NCBI GenBank assembly: GCA_025558095.1
Contig: JAIVFI010000021.1
Location: 310,001-374,000, forward strand
Reading direction: 5' to 3'
Length of the DNA: 64,000 nucleotides
Source: Hyaloraphidium curvatum
Taxonomy: Eukaryota; Monoblepharomycota; Hyaloraphidiomycetes; Hyaloraphidiales; Hyaloraphidiaceae
Made by a program: the position numbers and the translations under genes. Every line of letters begins with the position of its first letter. The first letter of the stretch is position 1. Shown here in pieces: positions 56,532 to 64,000 of this stretch. The notes under the pieces were generated by a model that was given only the letters and a program-made list of their open reading frames with translations, ran no database searches and had not been told where the DNA came from.

Positions 56532-56711
56532 AACCAGCGGTCTTCATCGGCATCGGAGTGAACGAGGCATGACGGACGGTTAGCGGCGCGTGATCGTCAA
56601 CAACCGGTTATTACGACTCTATCGAAGCCTGTAGATCGTCTTGCAGCGATAAGACGGAACTCTATTGTCGCCACCACCTCGTTTACAAGCAGGGAGCGGC
56701 CTTACCTGGAT

Positions 56712-58325
56712 TCAAATGCCACATCCCGCAAAAATCATGCGTCTTGTTAGTTCGTCCATCACCCCTTGCAGGCTTCCCAGGTGGGCGTTGTCGGCGGAGG
56801 CATCCACTAGAGGGAGAGCGAGGTCGTACATTGACACCATAGAGAAAGCATTTGGTAGCTTTGCAAGAGCTCGGTCGATCACTCCCTGGTACAGACGAAG
56901 TCTGTGGTTTGTTCGCCAATCCCCGTACCAATGGACCCATTCATCATTTCGAATGCAGAGTGGAACTGTTTCCATCCATACTGGGCTGACTACTGAACGT
57001 GCCAGCTCCGTAAAGTTTATCTGAACAGCCTCTTGGTACTGTGCGACTGGAGTCCGGGCTCCTGCCGCATAGTGCTGTCCAAAATTGACAGCCACAAAAC
57101 TTGCGTTCGTGTTGTTCAAAGACAAACGCGTCCCAAAGTTATCGGGCTCGTAACAGAGGTGAAACCCGGGACAAGATGGGTTCTCCCTGCAGACTCGCGT
57201 TTCCGTCGGTGCCGTTGCATGTCTCACATGGCACAGTCTCGAAAATAGGCGATCAAACAAGGTTCTTGTGTGGGAGTCGCCTTGTAGTATCCACGTCTTG
57301 TTGGAAACACAGCGAGATAGTGTTTCGGCGTCCAGGGCTCTCCAACGGCAAGAATAAGGGACCCACGTCAGATCCGCGTGAAGATTCGTGTAGTAGCGTA
57401 ATCCAGGACCATATGGCCATTGGCGGGGCAAATATGGTGCTTCCTGGGCCGCAAACATTCCCTTGGTTGAATGTCGTCGAATCCAGCGGCCTAATGGCGA
57501 TGGATTCAAACACTCTGTTGCCAAAGAATGGTGGAGCATCCTTTGCCTGACTTCATCTGTTGCATCTGTGTCACCCAAACCTACAAACAAATGATTGCCA
57601 AGGACGTTATCCAAAGTGAGTCTCGGGTATCCTTGAATTGTTTCGTTTATCGCCCTCCATTCCGAGCGGATTACCGTTGCACGTATGCGAAATTTACCTG
57701 GAATTGTTGCCCGGAATGGGAACACGTACACACAGCTTCCCAAGTGTCTTCCCTTAAGCTGAAGGAATTCGGGTCCCTCCAAAAGGATTTCAATGTCATC
57801 GGGACCCAGGTTTTGAGCATCCTGGACAACGTCGTGATCGGCCATTGCAAGCGGCGGCTCACTGCAACGCGCCTTTTCAAGCTCAGATGCATCAACCACT
57901 GGCCCTGGTTTTGATCCACATGCGGCAGCCGAAGGGGGACAATTTCGCAGACGTTCCAAGCGAATGTAGCCCTCGCATTTAGTTCCACATTGTTCCCCGT
58001 GGCCCAAGTGCCACTGCGAGGGCCGAGATTTTCGAAAGAAATCTATCGTCGCATCTGTCCACAAATCAGAGGGTAGTCCTGCCAGATCGCCGAAACAGAG
58101 CGTGGAACGCCAATGGAGTGCAACAGGTAGAGGAGAGACGCGAGGCACTGTCCCGTTGGCGTCAAACGGCTCCGAAAAGACGACCGCCCCTGCTGTCGCC
58201 GAAAGGGGCTTGCACTCAAAAGTGGGAGTATTGCGAGGGAGCGCCAGAATCACTAGGTTGGCGGCCAGGAACATCCCGGCAAGCACGTGCAATGGTTTCC
58301 TCGTGCAGGATGATAGGTGTTCCAT
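56712..58325 (-). CDS. SGNH/PC-esterase-like (NXPE/Pmr5-Cas1 type) Golgi protein
   Basis: Start MEHLSSCTRKPLHVLAGMF at ATG 58325 gives a short cytosolic tail and a TM anchor (HVLAGMFLAANLVILALP). An in-frame ATG at 58433 would add 36 residues and leave only 34 bp to the next gene. The lumenal part has an Ig-like filamin region as in NXPE proteins (PGKFRIRATVIRSEWRAINE) and WVPYSCRWRALDAETLSRCV, then the catalytic GDS box KTWILQGDSHTRTLFDRLF. A late Asp...His pair (LVDASADNAHLG) closes the domain. Such domains add or remove O-acyl groups on glycans (Cas1, Pmr5/TBL). Family confidence is moderate. Single exon. It is divergent from the fucosyltransferase-like gene. Confidence 0.72.
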   Translation of the reverse strand: MEHLSSCTRKPLHVLAGMFLAANLVILALPRNTPTFECKPLSATAGAVVFSEPFDANGTVPRVSPLPVALHWRSTLCFGDLAGLPSDLWTDATIDFFRKSRPSQWHLGHGEQCGTKCEGYIRLERLRNCPPSAAACGSKPGPVVDASELEKARCSEPPLAMADHDVVQDAQNLGPDDIEILLEGPEFLQLKGRHLGSCVYVFPFRATIPGKFRIRATVIRSEWRAINETIQGYPRLTLDNVLGNHLFVGLGDTDATDEVRQRMLHHSLATECLNPSPLGRWIRRHSTKGMFAAQEAPYLPRQWPYGPGLRYYTNLHADLTWVPYSCRWRALDAETLSRCVSNKTWILQGDSHTRTLFDRLFSRLCHVRHATAPTETRVCRENPSCPGFHLCYEPDNFGTRLSLNNTNASFVAVNFGQHYAAGARTPVAQYQEAVQINFTELARSVVSPVWMETVPLCIRNDEWVHWYGDWRTNHRLRLYQGVIDRALAKLPNAFSMVSMYDLALPLVDASADNAHLGSLQGVMDELTRRMIFAGCGI

Positions 58326-58467
58326 GAATCCTTTGATTGCGGGTGCTGGTTGACACGTCCGCTCCGGCTGGCGATGACGGGGATGTCCGCAACTCAGAAT
58401 GTAGTAGGCATAGGGCAAACGCTTGGACAACATCCTTTACAGGCGGCGACACTCCATCTCCCCCTCA

Positions 58468-59850
58468 ATGGCATGGCTAAACGATTTGGCACATAGAATA
58501 CGGACATCGTGGCGACTGGGCGGCCTGGCATTTTTCGCAGGACTTCTTTGTGCTCGGCTCCTCATAGGAAGTTCGGACGCGCCCTTTCCAACTCCAAAGT
58601 TGTGCCGGGCGGCTTTGACCGAATTCGAGGAATGTTTACTGCGAGAACGAAATGAATCGAGCATTGAAGCCCTGTTGCCCCCTCCGCCGGTTCTGAAAGC
58701 AGGAGGAGCTTCGAAAGCCGACATTGAGACCATTGTCTCGCACATCCTGGCGTACTCCAAAGCGATGCGCAGCCTTGAATCAGGCTCGCATGCCTGTCGT
58801 CAACGGACATTGCTCTATAGGTGCACTGAGGAGGGCTGCGGGGGCCTAGGGGATCGCATCCGAGGCATGATCCTTGTCTTCTACTGGGCTCTCCTAAGCG
58901 GTTCACGATTTGGGCTTTCGTTTGAGTTCCCTGTCAGCCTCTCAGCGTATTTCGAGGCTCCGTTTCCCGAATCTCTTCCTTTGTTCGGGGTGTCTCCAAA
59001 CTCTACAGACGAGAAGCATCTCAATTTCATCTACCATTTTCCAAGTTTCGGATCGCGTGGTCTGAACCAATTACTGGGCAACGAAGCCGTTGTGGATGTC
59101 GTGACAAATGGCCAGGTGTGGCGCCACCTGCTGGAGAATGCTGAGTACGAAGGAAGGGGTCGGGCATTCTTCCCGTACTTGTATTCACTCAACAAGCTGC
59201 AAATGGCGCACGTGGCGCTGATCCTCTTGGTCAGCAAACCGACGCAGTACTTGCAATCCGCCGTCAATCAATATTTGGGGCGCCGTGCAAGCTCTGGTTC
59301 AACAGCAAAAGTTGGCCTCCAGCTTCGGCACGGAGATCATGCGATACTCCCTGAACAAGCTGCGTTCTGGAACGCGACGCAGGTCTCCAGGAGGCGTCTA
59401 GTGAAGCGAGTAGGCGACGCGTCACTTTCCTGCTTTGCAAAAAAGGCCGCCTCCATTTGCTTAGAGCTAACCGACAAGAAATCGTGCTCCTTCTTCATTA
59501 CCAGCGACAGCAAGCGCGCTTTTTCTTTTCTGCAGCACAGACTTGCTACTCTGCTTGAGGGCAAGAAACAACACTCGGTCTTCCAGACGGATGGACATGC
59601 TGTTCACATTGACAAGCCGCCAAAATCAAGCTTAGCCGCTCAAGATCGGCGCATTGTGTTCTTGAAGTCCTTCGTTGACTGGACGCTGTTGTCCCGTATG
59701 GATGTGCTTCTGATAAGCCCCAGCGGTTTTGGCAAAACTCCGGCTTGGTTGTCCTATGTGGAGACCTACATGATCGATGCCACTCCGGCAGGACAGGAGA
59801 ACTGCGTCTGGCACAGTTACTTTGAGCACGTGCAAGGTGATGCATGGTAA
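58468..59850 (+). CDS. Fucosyltransferase-like type II membrane protein
   Basis: ATG 58468 (MAWLNDLAHRIRTSWRL) with a TM anchor (GGLAFFAGLLCARLLIG). The lumenal domain has the three blocks of alpha-1,2/1,6/O-fucosyltransferase folds: GCGGLGDRIRGMILVFYWAL (near the start, like the G-L-G-D-R segment of FUT8/xyloglucan FUT), VGLQLRHGDHAILPEQ (motif I, H-R-G-D) and SCSFFITSDSKRAFSFLQ (motif II). Motif III reads SFVDWTLLSRMDVLLISPSG followed by FGKTPAWLSYVETYM. Single exon, 460 residues. GDP-fucose use is inferred from these motifs; the exact GT family is not assigned. Confidence 0.7.
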   Translation: MAWLNDLAHRIRTSWRLGGLAFFAGLLCARLLIGSSDAPFPTPKLCRAALTEFEECLLRERNESSIEALLPPPPVLKAGGASKADIETIVSHILAYSKAMRSLESGSHACRQRTLLYRCTEEGCGGLGDRIRGMILVFYWALLSGSRFGLSFEFPVSLSAYFEAPFPESLPLFGVSPNSTDEKHLNFIYHFPSFGSRGLNQLLGNEAVVDVVTNGQVWRHLLENAEYEGRGRAFFPYLYSLNKLQMAHVALILLVSKPTQYLQSAVNQYLGRRASSGSTAKVGLQLRHGDHAILPEQAAFWNATQVSRRRLVKRVGDASLSCFAKKAASICLELTDKKSCSFFITSDSKRAFSFLQHRLATLLEGKKQHSVFQTDGHAVHIDKPPKSSLAAQDRRIVFLKSFVDWTLLSRMDVLLISPSGFGKTPAWLSYVETYMIDATPAGQENCVWHSYFEHVQGDAW

Positions 59851-60104
59851 AACATCATTGCAATAGTTCAGCAATACGAATAGCGCGACACCAGCGCCGC
59901 CGTCGTGGGCCCTTAATGCAACGTATTCCACGCACCCCGCATCGTTCGTTATTTTCCCGATGAGCCAACACGTAGCCGATGTCCACAAGTTGGCGATAAG
60001 AGTGTTTGAGATGTGCTGCAGACAGCGTCCTGTTCTCGCACGGGACTCCGATTCCCCTGTTCTGTTCAGGAGGACAAATTCTGAGTTGACCGGAGCGGAT
60101 CCCG

Positions 60105-60845
60105 TCAAGACCGACTCATTGTTGAGAAATGCAATTCGAAAAGAACTTGGAAAGGAAGGATAACTGGGCCAGGTGCATGCCCTCCAGCGACGGCCAAAAT
60201 CTGTTTCGCCCACGATTCGACGAGGGCATATTCGTGTCCCTCAATGTCGATCTTGAGCAGATCGATTTTCGAATGGCCAAGTCTTTGCGCTATCACGGCG
60301 AGCGATTCGAATGGCCCGAATTGTCCCTCTTTCCCTTGGGCGACGTCCTTCTCCGTCCCCAAACAAGACAAGAGGTACTTCACACGGGGCTTGTCGCGGG
60401 GAGCGAATCGTGCGGGATCAACCGTGCAGTCCAAAGTCACAATCTCGCACGGAGTATGCTTCAGTATGTCCATCTCAAAGTCCGTGTTTGCGTTGCTGCT
60501 GACGCTGTAGACGACGCAACCGCTCTGAAGAGCGTGCGGCTCGCAAACCCATTTGGCGCCGTCCGAATAGGTGCCCGCCGTCCCGCCGAAATAGCTCTTT
60601 TCGGGGCGTTTGTGGATTATGGGGTTGACGTTGAAACGCACGTGAGAGTACGAAGGCTCTCCCAAGGATTCGTTCAAGGGGCACGATTCCAGCGCGCGAA
60701 CGAAGCCGTCGAGCATATAATCAATAGAAGTCCCGCGGACTGAATCGAAGGTTGATTTGGTCCAGCTCCCGAGATACGGGTTGGCGACGCAATCTGACGC
60801 CGTGGTGACAGAGACGAAGGGTGGACTACGTGAGTCGGAGCACAA
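60105..60845 (-). CDS. FkbM/METTL24-like methyltransferase, 5' end unresolved
   Basis: An open frame with CVANPYLGSWTKSTFDSVRG, SVSSNANTDFEMDILKHTPC (SAM-domain core: V-Y-S-V-S-S-N-...-F-E-M), EIVTLDCTVDPARF, SKIDLLKIDIEGHEYALVE (motif IV, D-I-E-G-x-E) and VLFELHFST. This is the METTL24-type FkbM arrangement. No in-frame ATG exists between an upstream stop (near 60,910) and the conserved NPYLG block; the first ATG is inside the domain (MLDGFVRALES). Either a first exon, probably with a TM anchor, is spliced in from upstream, or the gene is 5'-truncated. No good upstream exon was found within 800 bp. Likely a methyltransferase of the same glycan cluster, possibly non-functional. Confidence 0.6.
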   Translation of the reverse strand: MCSDSRSPPFVSVTTASDCVANPYLGSWTKSTFDSVRGTSIDYMLDGFVRALESCPLNESLGEPSYSHVRFNVNPIIHKRPEKSYFGGTAGTYSDGAKWVCEPHALQSGCVVYSVSSNANTDFEMDILKHTPCEIVTLDCTVDPARFAPRDKPRVKYLLSCLGTEKDVAQGKEGQFGPFESLAVIAQRLGHSKIDLLKIDIEGHEYALVESWAKQILAVAGGHAPGPVILPFQVLFELHFSTMSRS

Positions 60846-61658
60846 CGCGAAGATGTCACTCCCAGCACAACTGCCCTGCTCTCCGGTGCCATTTGCAGTT
60901 AGACCAGGCTAGGCCAGCCCAGCTCAAATCTCGGTGAGTCCTGACTCGTGTGTGGCAAGTACCCAAGCTTTGGTCCAAGCAATCACACGCCAAGATACTC
61001 GGCGTTCCACGCGAAAGGTCCCTAGGCCTTTCTCGGAAGGACGTTTGCCGATAAACACACCTACCGGAGCAGGTGCCCGGGCCGACCACGAACTCGTTGC
61101 GCGCCGAAAGAACTCTTGGCACACCTCTCCCTACCCTTGTTGACGCCAATCGAGTACTTACCTAGCCGTCGAAAGTTGAGAGCGGGTTCCCCGCGAGCAG
61201 TGTTGACGAGCAAACAGAGGTTGCAGGGGAGGAGGGAGCGGCAGGTCGGTGAGCGACGTCTCAAGGGGTTCGATAGCCTAGATCGTCCAACAGGGGCCGT
61301 CCCATCTCAGCTGCACCAGCCCGATCCCCGAGTCTATACGCCAGGCGCTCTTGGCTGCCAAGGGGCCAGAAGTATTGTTCGATCGGAAATTTGTGGGCCA
61401 CTACCCTTTCCCGCACATCCGGACAGTAAGTTGTGGTACATACCATGATGTGGTAGACGATTGTTCCTGGACCCCTCGAGAGAAACACTGTTGGATCCGT
61501 AAAGCCTAGGTGGCCATAGGACCTGGCAACGGAGGCGAGACAGCGGCGCGGGCTGTACAGTGATCGCGGTGTGAAGTGTGTGAGCCTCGCGGTTACAGCC
61601 GTTGAGCGCGGGGCGCACGAACAAGTCGTCTTGGCCCCCATTCCCCGGCTGATAACTG
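60846..61658. other. Gene-poor spacer with debris
   Basis: About 810 bp between the second FkbM gene and the GT90 gene. Its right half contains an orphan minus-strand coding-like segment (separate entry). The left half has no supported feature. Confidence 0.45.
61261..61560 (-). pseudogene. Orphan coding fragment, possibly a glycosyltransferase C-terminus
   Basis: Minus-strand reading gives SYGHLGFTDPTVFLSRGPG, TIVYHIMVCTTTYCPDVRER and VVAHKFPIEQYFWPLGSQER, ending at a stop at 61261. It looks like a protein domain end. The TGPG-like block followed by a 'P-x-E-x-F-x-P-L' block is reminiscent of GT32-type transferases. There is no start: upstream sequence runs under the GT90 5' end. I regard it as a decayed fragment; the family is only a suggestion. 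Confidence 0.3.
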
Positions 61659-63215
61659 ATGACCGCCGCGCTCCGGCGGACTGTCTTGCCCCTGAGTGTT
61701 CTCGCAATCTCTTTGTGGAGCCTTGTGACCGCCTGGAGCATCCTCGGAGTTCGTCCCCGTCAACTTCGTCCCGCGACGGCCCCGAAAGATGGAGCCGGGG
61801 ACGCCGATGGACCTTCCTGGGATCCACTCTGGAGCGGTTCCGACTCTGGCAACTCCCCGGACCCGACATGGAGCGAGGCTGACACCGCGGAATACTCGAG
61901 CCTGCTTCGGCGGCTCGGGAACGGGACGTTGTCTTTCTCATCGAACGAGCCCGAGTTGGACTGGCGGTCTTGGATCGCCGCAACAGGATGGAACGGGTCG
62001 GCGGGAGCCTTGCAGCAGCACGCGTGCGACGGGTCCAATTTCGCGGACGGACGGCTCGCGGACTACCAGTTCGGATCGTGGGCCAACTTCCGGACTGCGC
62101 CGAAACGCCTCAGGCAGCAGCTGTTTCGGTCTACCTTGGTAGACAACGTCGACCTGGAAATCTTTCGCGTCGTGAACGGCTCGCTCTCGGTAAAGAACTG
62201 CCACGTCGATTCGGGGTGCCTGCGCGGCCTCAACGGCGGGCGACTCTACCTACCCCTGCTGCAATTCATCCTGGACACCGCACGGCACGCAGGTGTACGG
62301 CTGCCGGACGTCCGCATCATGTTCTTCAGCACCGACGGGGTCGGTAGCGTCGGCCAGACGCACCCCATCGCCACTGCCTCCAAAGTGCAGGGAAGCAAGT
62401 TCCTCCTGTTCCCCAACTGGGAGCACGCGGAAAAGCTCCTGAAGGCGCGCGATCGGAACGCGTGGGTAGCGACTTCGGCGTGGGAGGAGCGTGCCCCGGT
62501 GGCGGTCTTTCGCGGAGGGTTGACGGGGCACGATTTTGGGCCCGCGGGGTTCGTCCCCCTGCAGCAAATACGAGTCAGCGTGGTGCGACAAGGCGCGCTG
62601 TATCCGGATCTGATCGACGCCGCGTGCGACTGGAACTCCCCCGGGCTGCCGGCCAGGGGCTTTACGCCGGAGATGAGGGCCAACATCCTTGACAAGTACT
62701 GCAAAAACGGCACTTTTCTATCCATGCAGGATGCCGCGAACCGCTACAGGTTCCAGGTGAGCACGGACGGATTCGGCGCCGCCTTCCGGACCTTTGCCGT
62801 CCTCTCCTCCGGCGCTGTTCCCATGCTGCCGCGGGACGGGGCCTTCAGCGAGCACTACTACCCTCTGTTGAAGCCGTGGGTGCACTACGTGCCCACAGAG
62901 TCTTTCCGGCTGCACGAGGCCGTGTCGTTCCTCAGATTGCACGACGGGCTCGCCCGGCGGATCGCAAAGGCCGCCCTGGCCTTTTCGCTGAGCAACCTGA
63001 CGCTCAAGGGCACGTTCTGCTACGTCCTCCAGATCTGGATGAGGCTGGCCGAGCTCCAGGAGGGCCTGGACTGGGAGGCCATCGAGCTCGAGTTCGCGGC
63101 GGAGATGCAAGACCGCCGCTGGCCTCCCATGGCGAACGCGACCGCGGATACCGGAGGCGCCGATGCGCGCGCCTTTGTGCCGTACTCTGTGTGGAAGCAG
63201 ATCATGAAGGAATAG
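61659..63215 (+). CDS. GT90 (CAP10-like) glycosyltransferase
   Basis: ATG 61659 (MTAALRRTVLPLSVLAISLW) with a TM anchor (VLPLSVLAISLWSLVTAWSI). The lumenal domain shows GT90 hallmarks: RIMFFSTDGVGSVGQTHPIA, FLLFPNWEHAEKLLKARDRN, APVAVFRGGLTGHDFGPAG (the W/F-R-G-x-x-T/S-G block), DAANRYRFQVSTDGFGAAFR, TFAVLSSGAVPMLPRDGAFS and KPWVHYVPTESFRLHEAVSF. The family includes Cryptococcus CAP10 and O-glucosyl/xylosyltransferases of the POGLUT type. Single exon of 518 residues; the C-terminus ends YSVWKQIMKE. GC is high here, unlike in the kinase insert. Donor (UDP-xylose or UDP-glucose) not decidable from sequence. Confidence 0.83.
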   Translation: MTAALRRTVLPLSVLAISLWSLVTAWSILGVRPRQLRPATAPKDGAGDADGPSWDPLWSGSDSGNSPDPTWSEADTAEYSSLLRRLGNGTLSFSSNEPELDWRSWIAATGWNGSAGALQQHACDGSNFADGRLADYQFGSWANFRTAPKRLRQQLFRSTLVDNVDLEIFRVVNGSLSVKNCHVDSGCLRGLNGGRLYLPLLQFILDTARHAGVRLPDVRIMFFSTDGVGSVGQTHPIATASKVQGSKFLLFPNWEHAEKLLKARDRNAWVATSAWEERAPVAVFRGGLTGHDFGPAGFVPLQQIRVSVVRQGALYPDLIDAACDWNSPGLPARGFTPEMRANILDKYCKNGTFLSMQDAANRYRFQVSTDGFGAAFRTFAVLSSGAVPMLPRDGAFSEHYYPLLKPWVHYVPTESFRLHEAVSFLRLHDGLARRIAKAALAFSLSNLTLKGTFCYVLQIWMRLAELQEGLDWEAIELEFAAEMQDRRWPPMANATADTGGADARAFVPYSVWKQIMKE

Positions 63216-63345
63216 ACTCCGTCCCCTCGGGACCGCACGGCTCGCGCATTCCCCCCCCCCAAAGAGGCATCGCAACTGTATTTACAATCGTGGGTATCGG
63301 GACATCGAAGCAACTCCGCCCAAGCAAACCAGCACCGCACCGCCT

Positions 63346-64000
63346 TCACTGCACCGGCGTCTGCGGATAGGGCGACGTCGACAGCCCCGAGAGGGGCCAC
63401 GTCGGCGTCGCTGGCGGCGACATGATCGCCGAAGAACCCCGCGAAAGGGAGCTCTTGCTGCTGTACGACGACGAGGTCCGGGAAAGCGAGGCCATCGAGC
63501 CGTTGGGCGGCCGGTCGCCCGGCGACAGCCACGGGTGCTGCCAGATGGCCTGGGACGTCAGCCTCCGCGAGGGATTGGGGGCCAGGATCTTGCGCACGAG
63601 ATCGCGCGCGGCTTCCGAGATCCTGGCCGGCTCCCTGGGGGGCGTCTGCTGCGGGGCCGCGGGGTCACCCGGGTCCGTCAGGGACCTCGCCAGCAGCCGC
63701 GGCGGCCGCTCGTCGGGGAAACGAAAGTCCGCGCGGCAGATTTTGGAGTAGAGCGACTTTGGCTTCTGGTTTGGGAGCAGCTGGAAAGGCAGCTGCCCGG
63801 TGAGGATGGCGAAACTGGGAAGCGGGGTCGGGATTGTGAGCGAAAGGGCTGCCGCGAAAGGTCGTCCGACCCACAGGATGACGCCGCACGCCCAGATGTC
63901 GACGCCGCGGGGATCGTACTCCTGTCCGAGGATCATTTCCGGTGCCGCGTACTCTTCGGACCCGCATCGCGTCGTCAGCCGCACGCCGGGCTCGAAGAAC
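63346..64000 (-). CDS. CAMK-like Ser/Thr protein kinase, C-terminal half (partial)
   Basis: The reading enters from the right edge within the activation loop (FFEPGVRLTTRCGSEEYAAP). It continues EMILGQEYDPRGVDIWACGV, where an intron (CT|GTGGGT...CCCAG) joins to LFAILTGQLPFQ. Then SLYSKICRADFRFPDE, ISEAARDLVRKILAPNPSRR and LTSQAIWQHPWLS (kinase subdomain XI). A Ser-rich tail (SLSRTSSSYSSKSSLSRGSS) ends at 63346. The GSEEYAAPE and HPWLS blocks fit CAMK/CAMKL kinases of fungi. The N-lobe, HRD and DFG motifs are outside the window, so activity cannot be judged. Confidence 0.82.
   Translation of the reverse strand, partial: FFEPGVRLTTRCGSEEYAAPEMILGQEYDPRGVDIWACGVILWVGRPFAAALSLTIPTPLPSFAILTGQLPFQLLPNQKPKSLYSKICRADFRFPDERPPRLLARSLTDPGDPAAPQQTPPREPARISEAARDLVRKILAPNPSRRLTSQAIWQHPWLSPGDRPPNGSMASLSRTSSSYSSKSSLSRGSSAIMSPPATPTWPLSGLSTSPYPQTPVQ

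Noticed and set aside
61261-61983. Minus-strand frame of 240 codons as a full gene
   Set aside because: Its N-terminal half is antisense to the GT90 coding region and compositionally artificial; only the last ~100 codons look like protein, so it is listed as a fragment.

Overview
This window is nuclear DNA from a eukaryote, most likely a fungus. Genes are densely packed on both strands and are interrupted by very short GT-AG introns (about 47-75 nt, often with a CTAAC- or CTGAC-like branch point). Several protein types are characteristically fungal: a Rom2-type Rho1 GEF, a Pcl/Pho80-type cyclin, an Arg2-type N-acetylglutamate synthase, a Gyp2/Mdr1-type GRAM-TBC-EF-hand RabGAP, a Pfa3-type DHHC transferase and a Red1-type zinc-finger protein. 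A receptor-like RCC1/TKL kinase, DCAF11, NOSIP and a rich set of extracellular-glycan enzymes argue against a yeast. They would fit an early-diverging (zoosporic-type) fungus, but that placement is inference. No tRNA, rRNA, CRISPR array or classical transposon was recognised.

Bases 1 to about 51,500 are a housekeeping region. In order it holds: ROM2 (partial), RFC2, eIF3j, GRAM-TBC RabGAP, TAF5, a newly noticed 58-residue membrane protein, CWC22, XPB/SSL2, mitochondrial uS19, a Red1/ZFC3H1-like protein, PAT1, pyruvate kinase, an FYR-domain protein, a PHD protein, purine nucleoside phosphorylase, a small membrane protein, a TPR protein, DCAF11, a receptor kinase, NOSIP, a Ran-binding protein, a DHHC acyltransferase, RPS18, N-acetylglutamate synthase, RPL39, RPL19, a CofD/YvcK-like protein and a Pcl-type cyclin. 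Convergent genes often stop 3-50 bp apart and divergent genes share promoters of roughly 100-310 bp. The themes are transcription and RNA processing (TAF5, XPB, CWC22, Red1, PAT1, NOSIP), translation (eIF3j, RPS18, RPL19, RPL39, uS19m) and cell signalling.

At 34.5-38.8 kb the convergent DCAF11/NOSIP junction is present twice as a direct repeat of about 0.6 kb. Between the two copies sits a 2.2-kb gene for a signal peptide / seven-RCC1-repeat / transmembrane / TKL-kinase protein, in visibly more AT-rich DNA with a single intron. Differences between the duplicated coding tails are almost all synonymous.

From about 52.3 to 63.2 kb the style changes. Seven consecutive genes are essentially intronless, and six of them encode N-terminally membrane-anchored proteins. 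They are two FkbM-type methyltransferases, a DUF268 protein, a CgeB-like glycosyltransferase, an SGNH/PC-esterase-like protein, a fucosyltransferase-like protein and a GT90/CAP10-type transferase. Spacers here are long and contain gene debris. Together they look like an accessory Golgi cluster that builds and decorates (methylates, acylates, fucosylates) a surface glycan. The window closes with the C-terminal half of a CAMK-like Ser/Thr kinase.

Exon boundaries were read by eye from splice signals and family knowledge. Gene limits are usually well supported, but some starts (FYR protein, second FkbM protein) and some C-termini (CofD-like protein) are uncertain.
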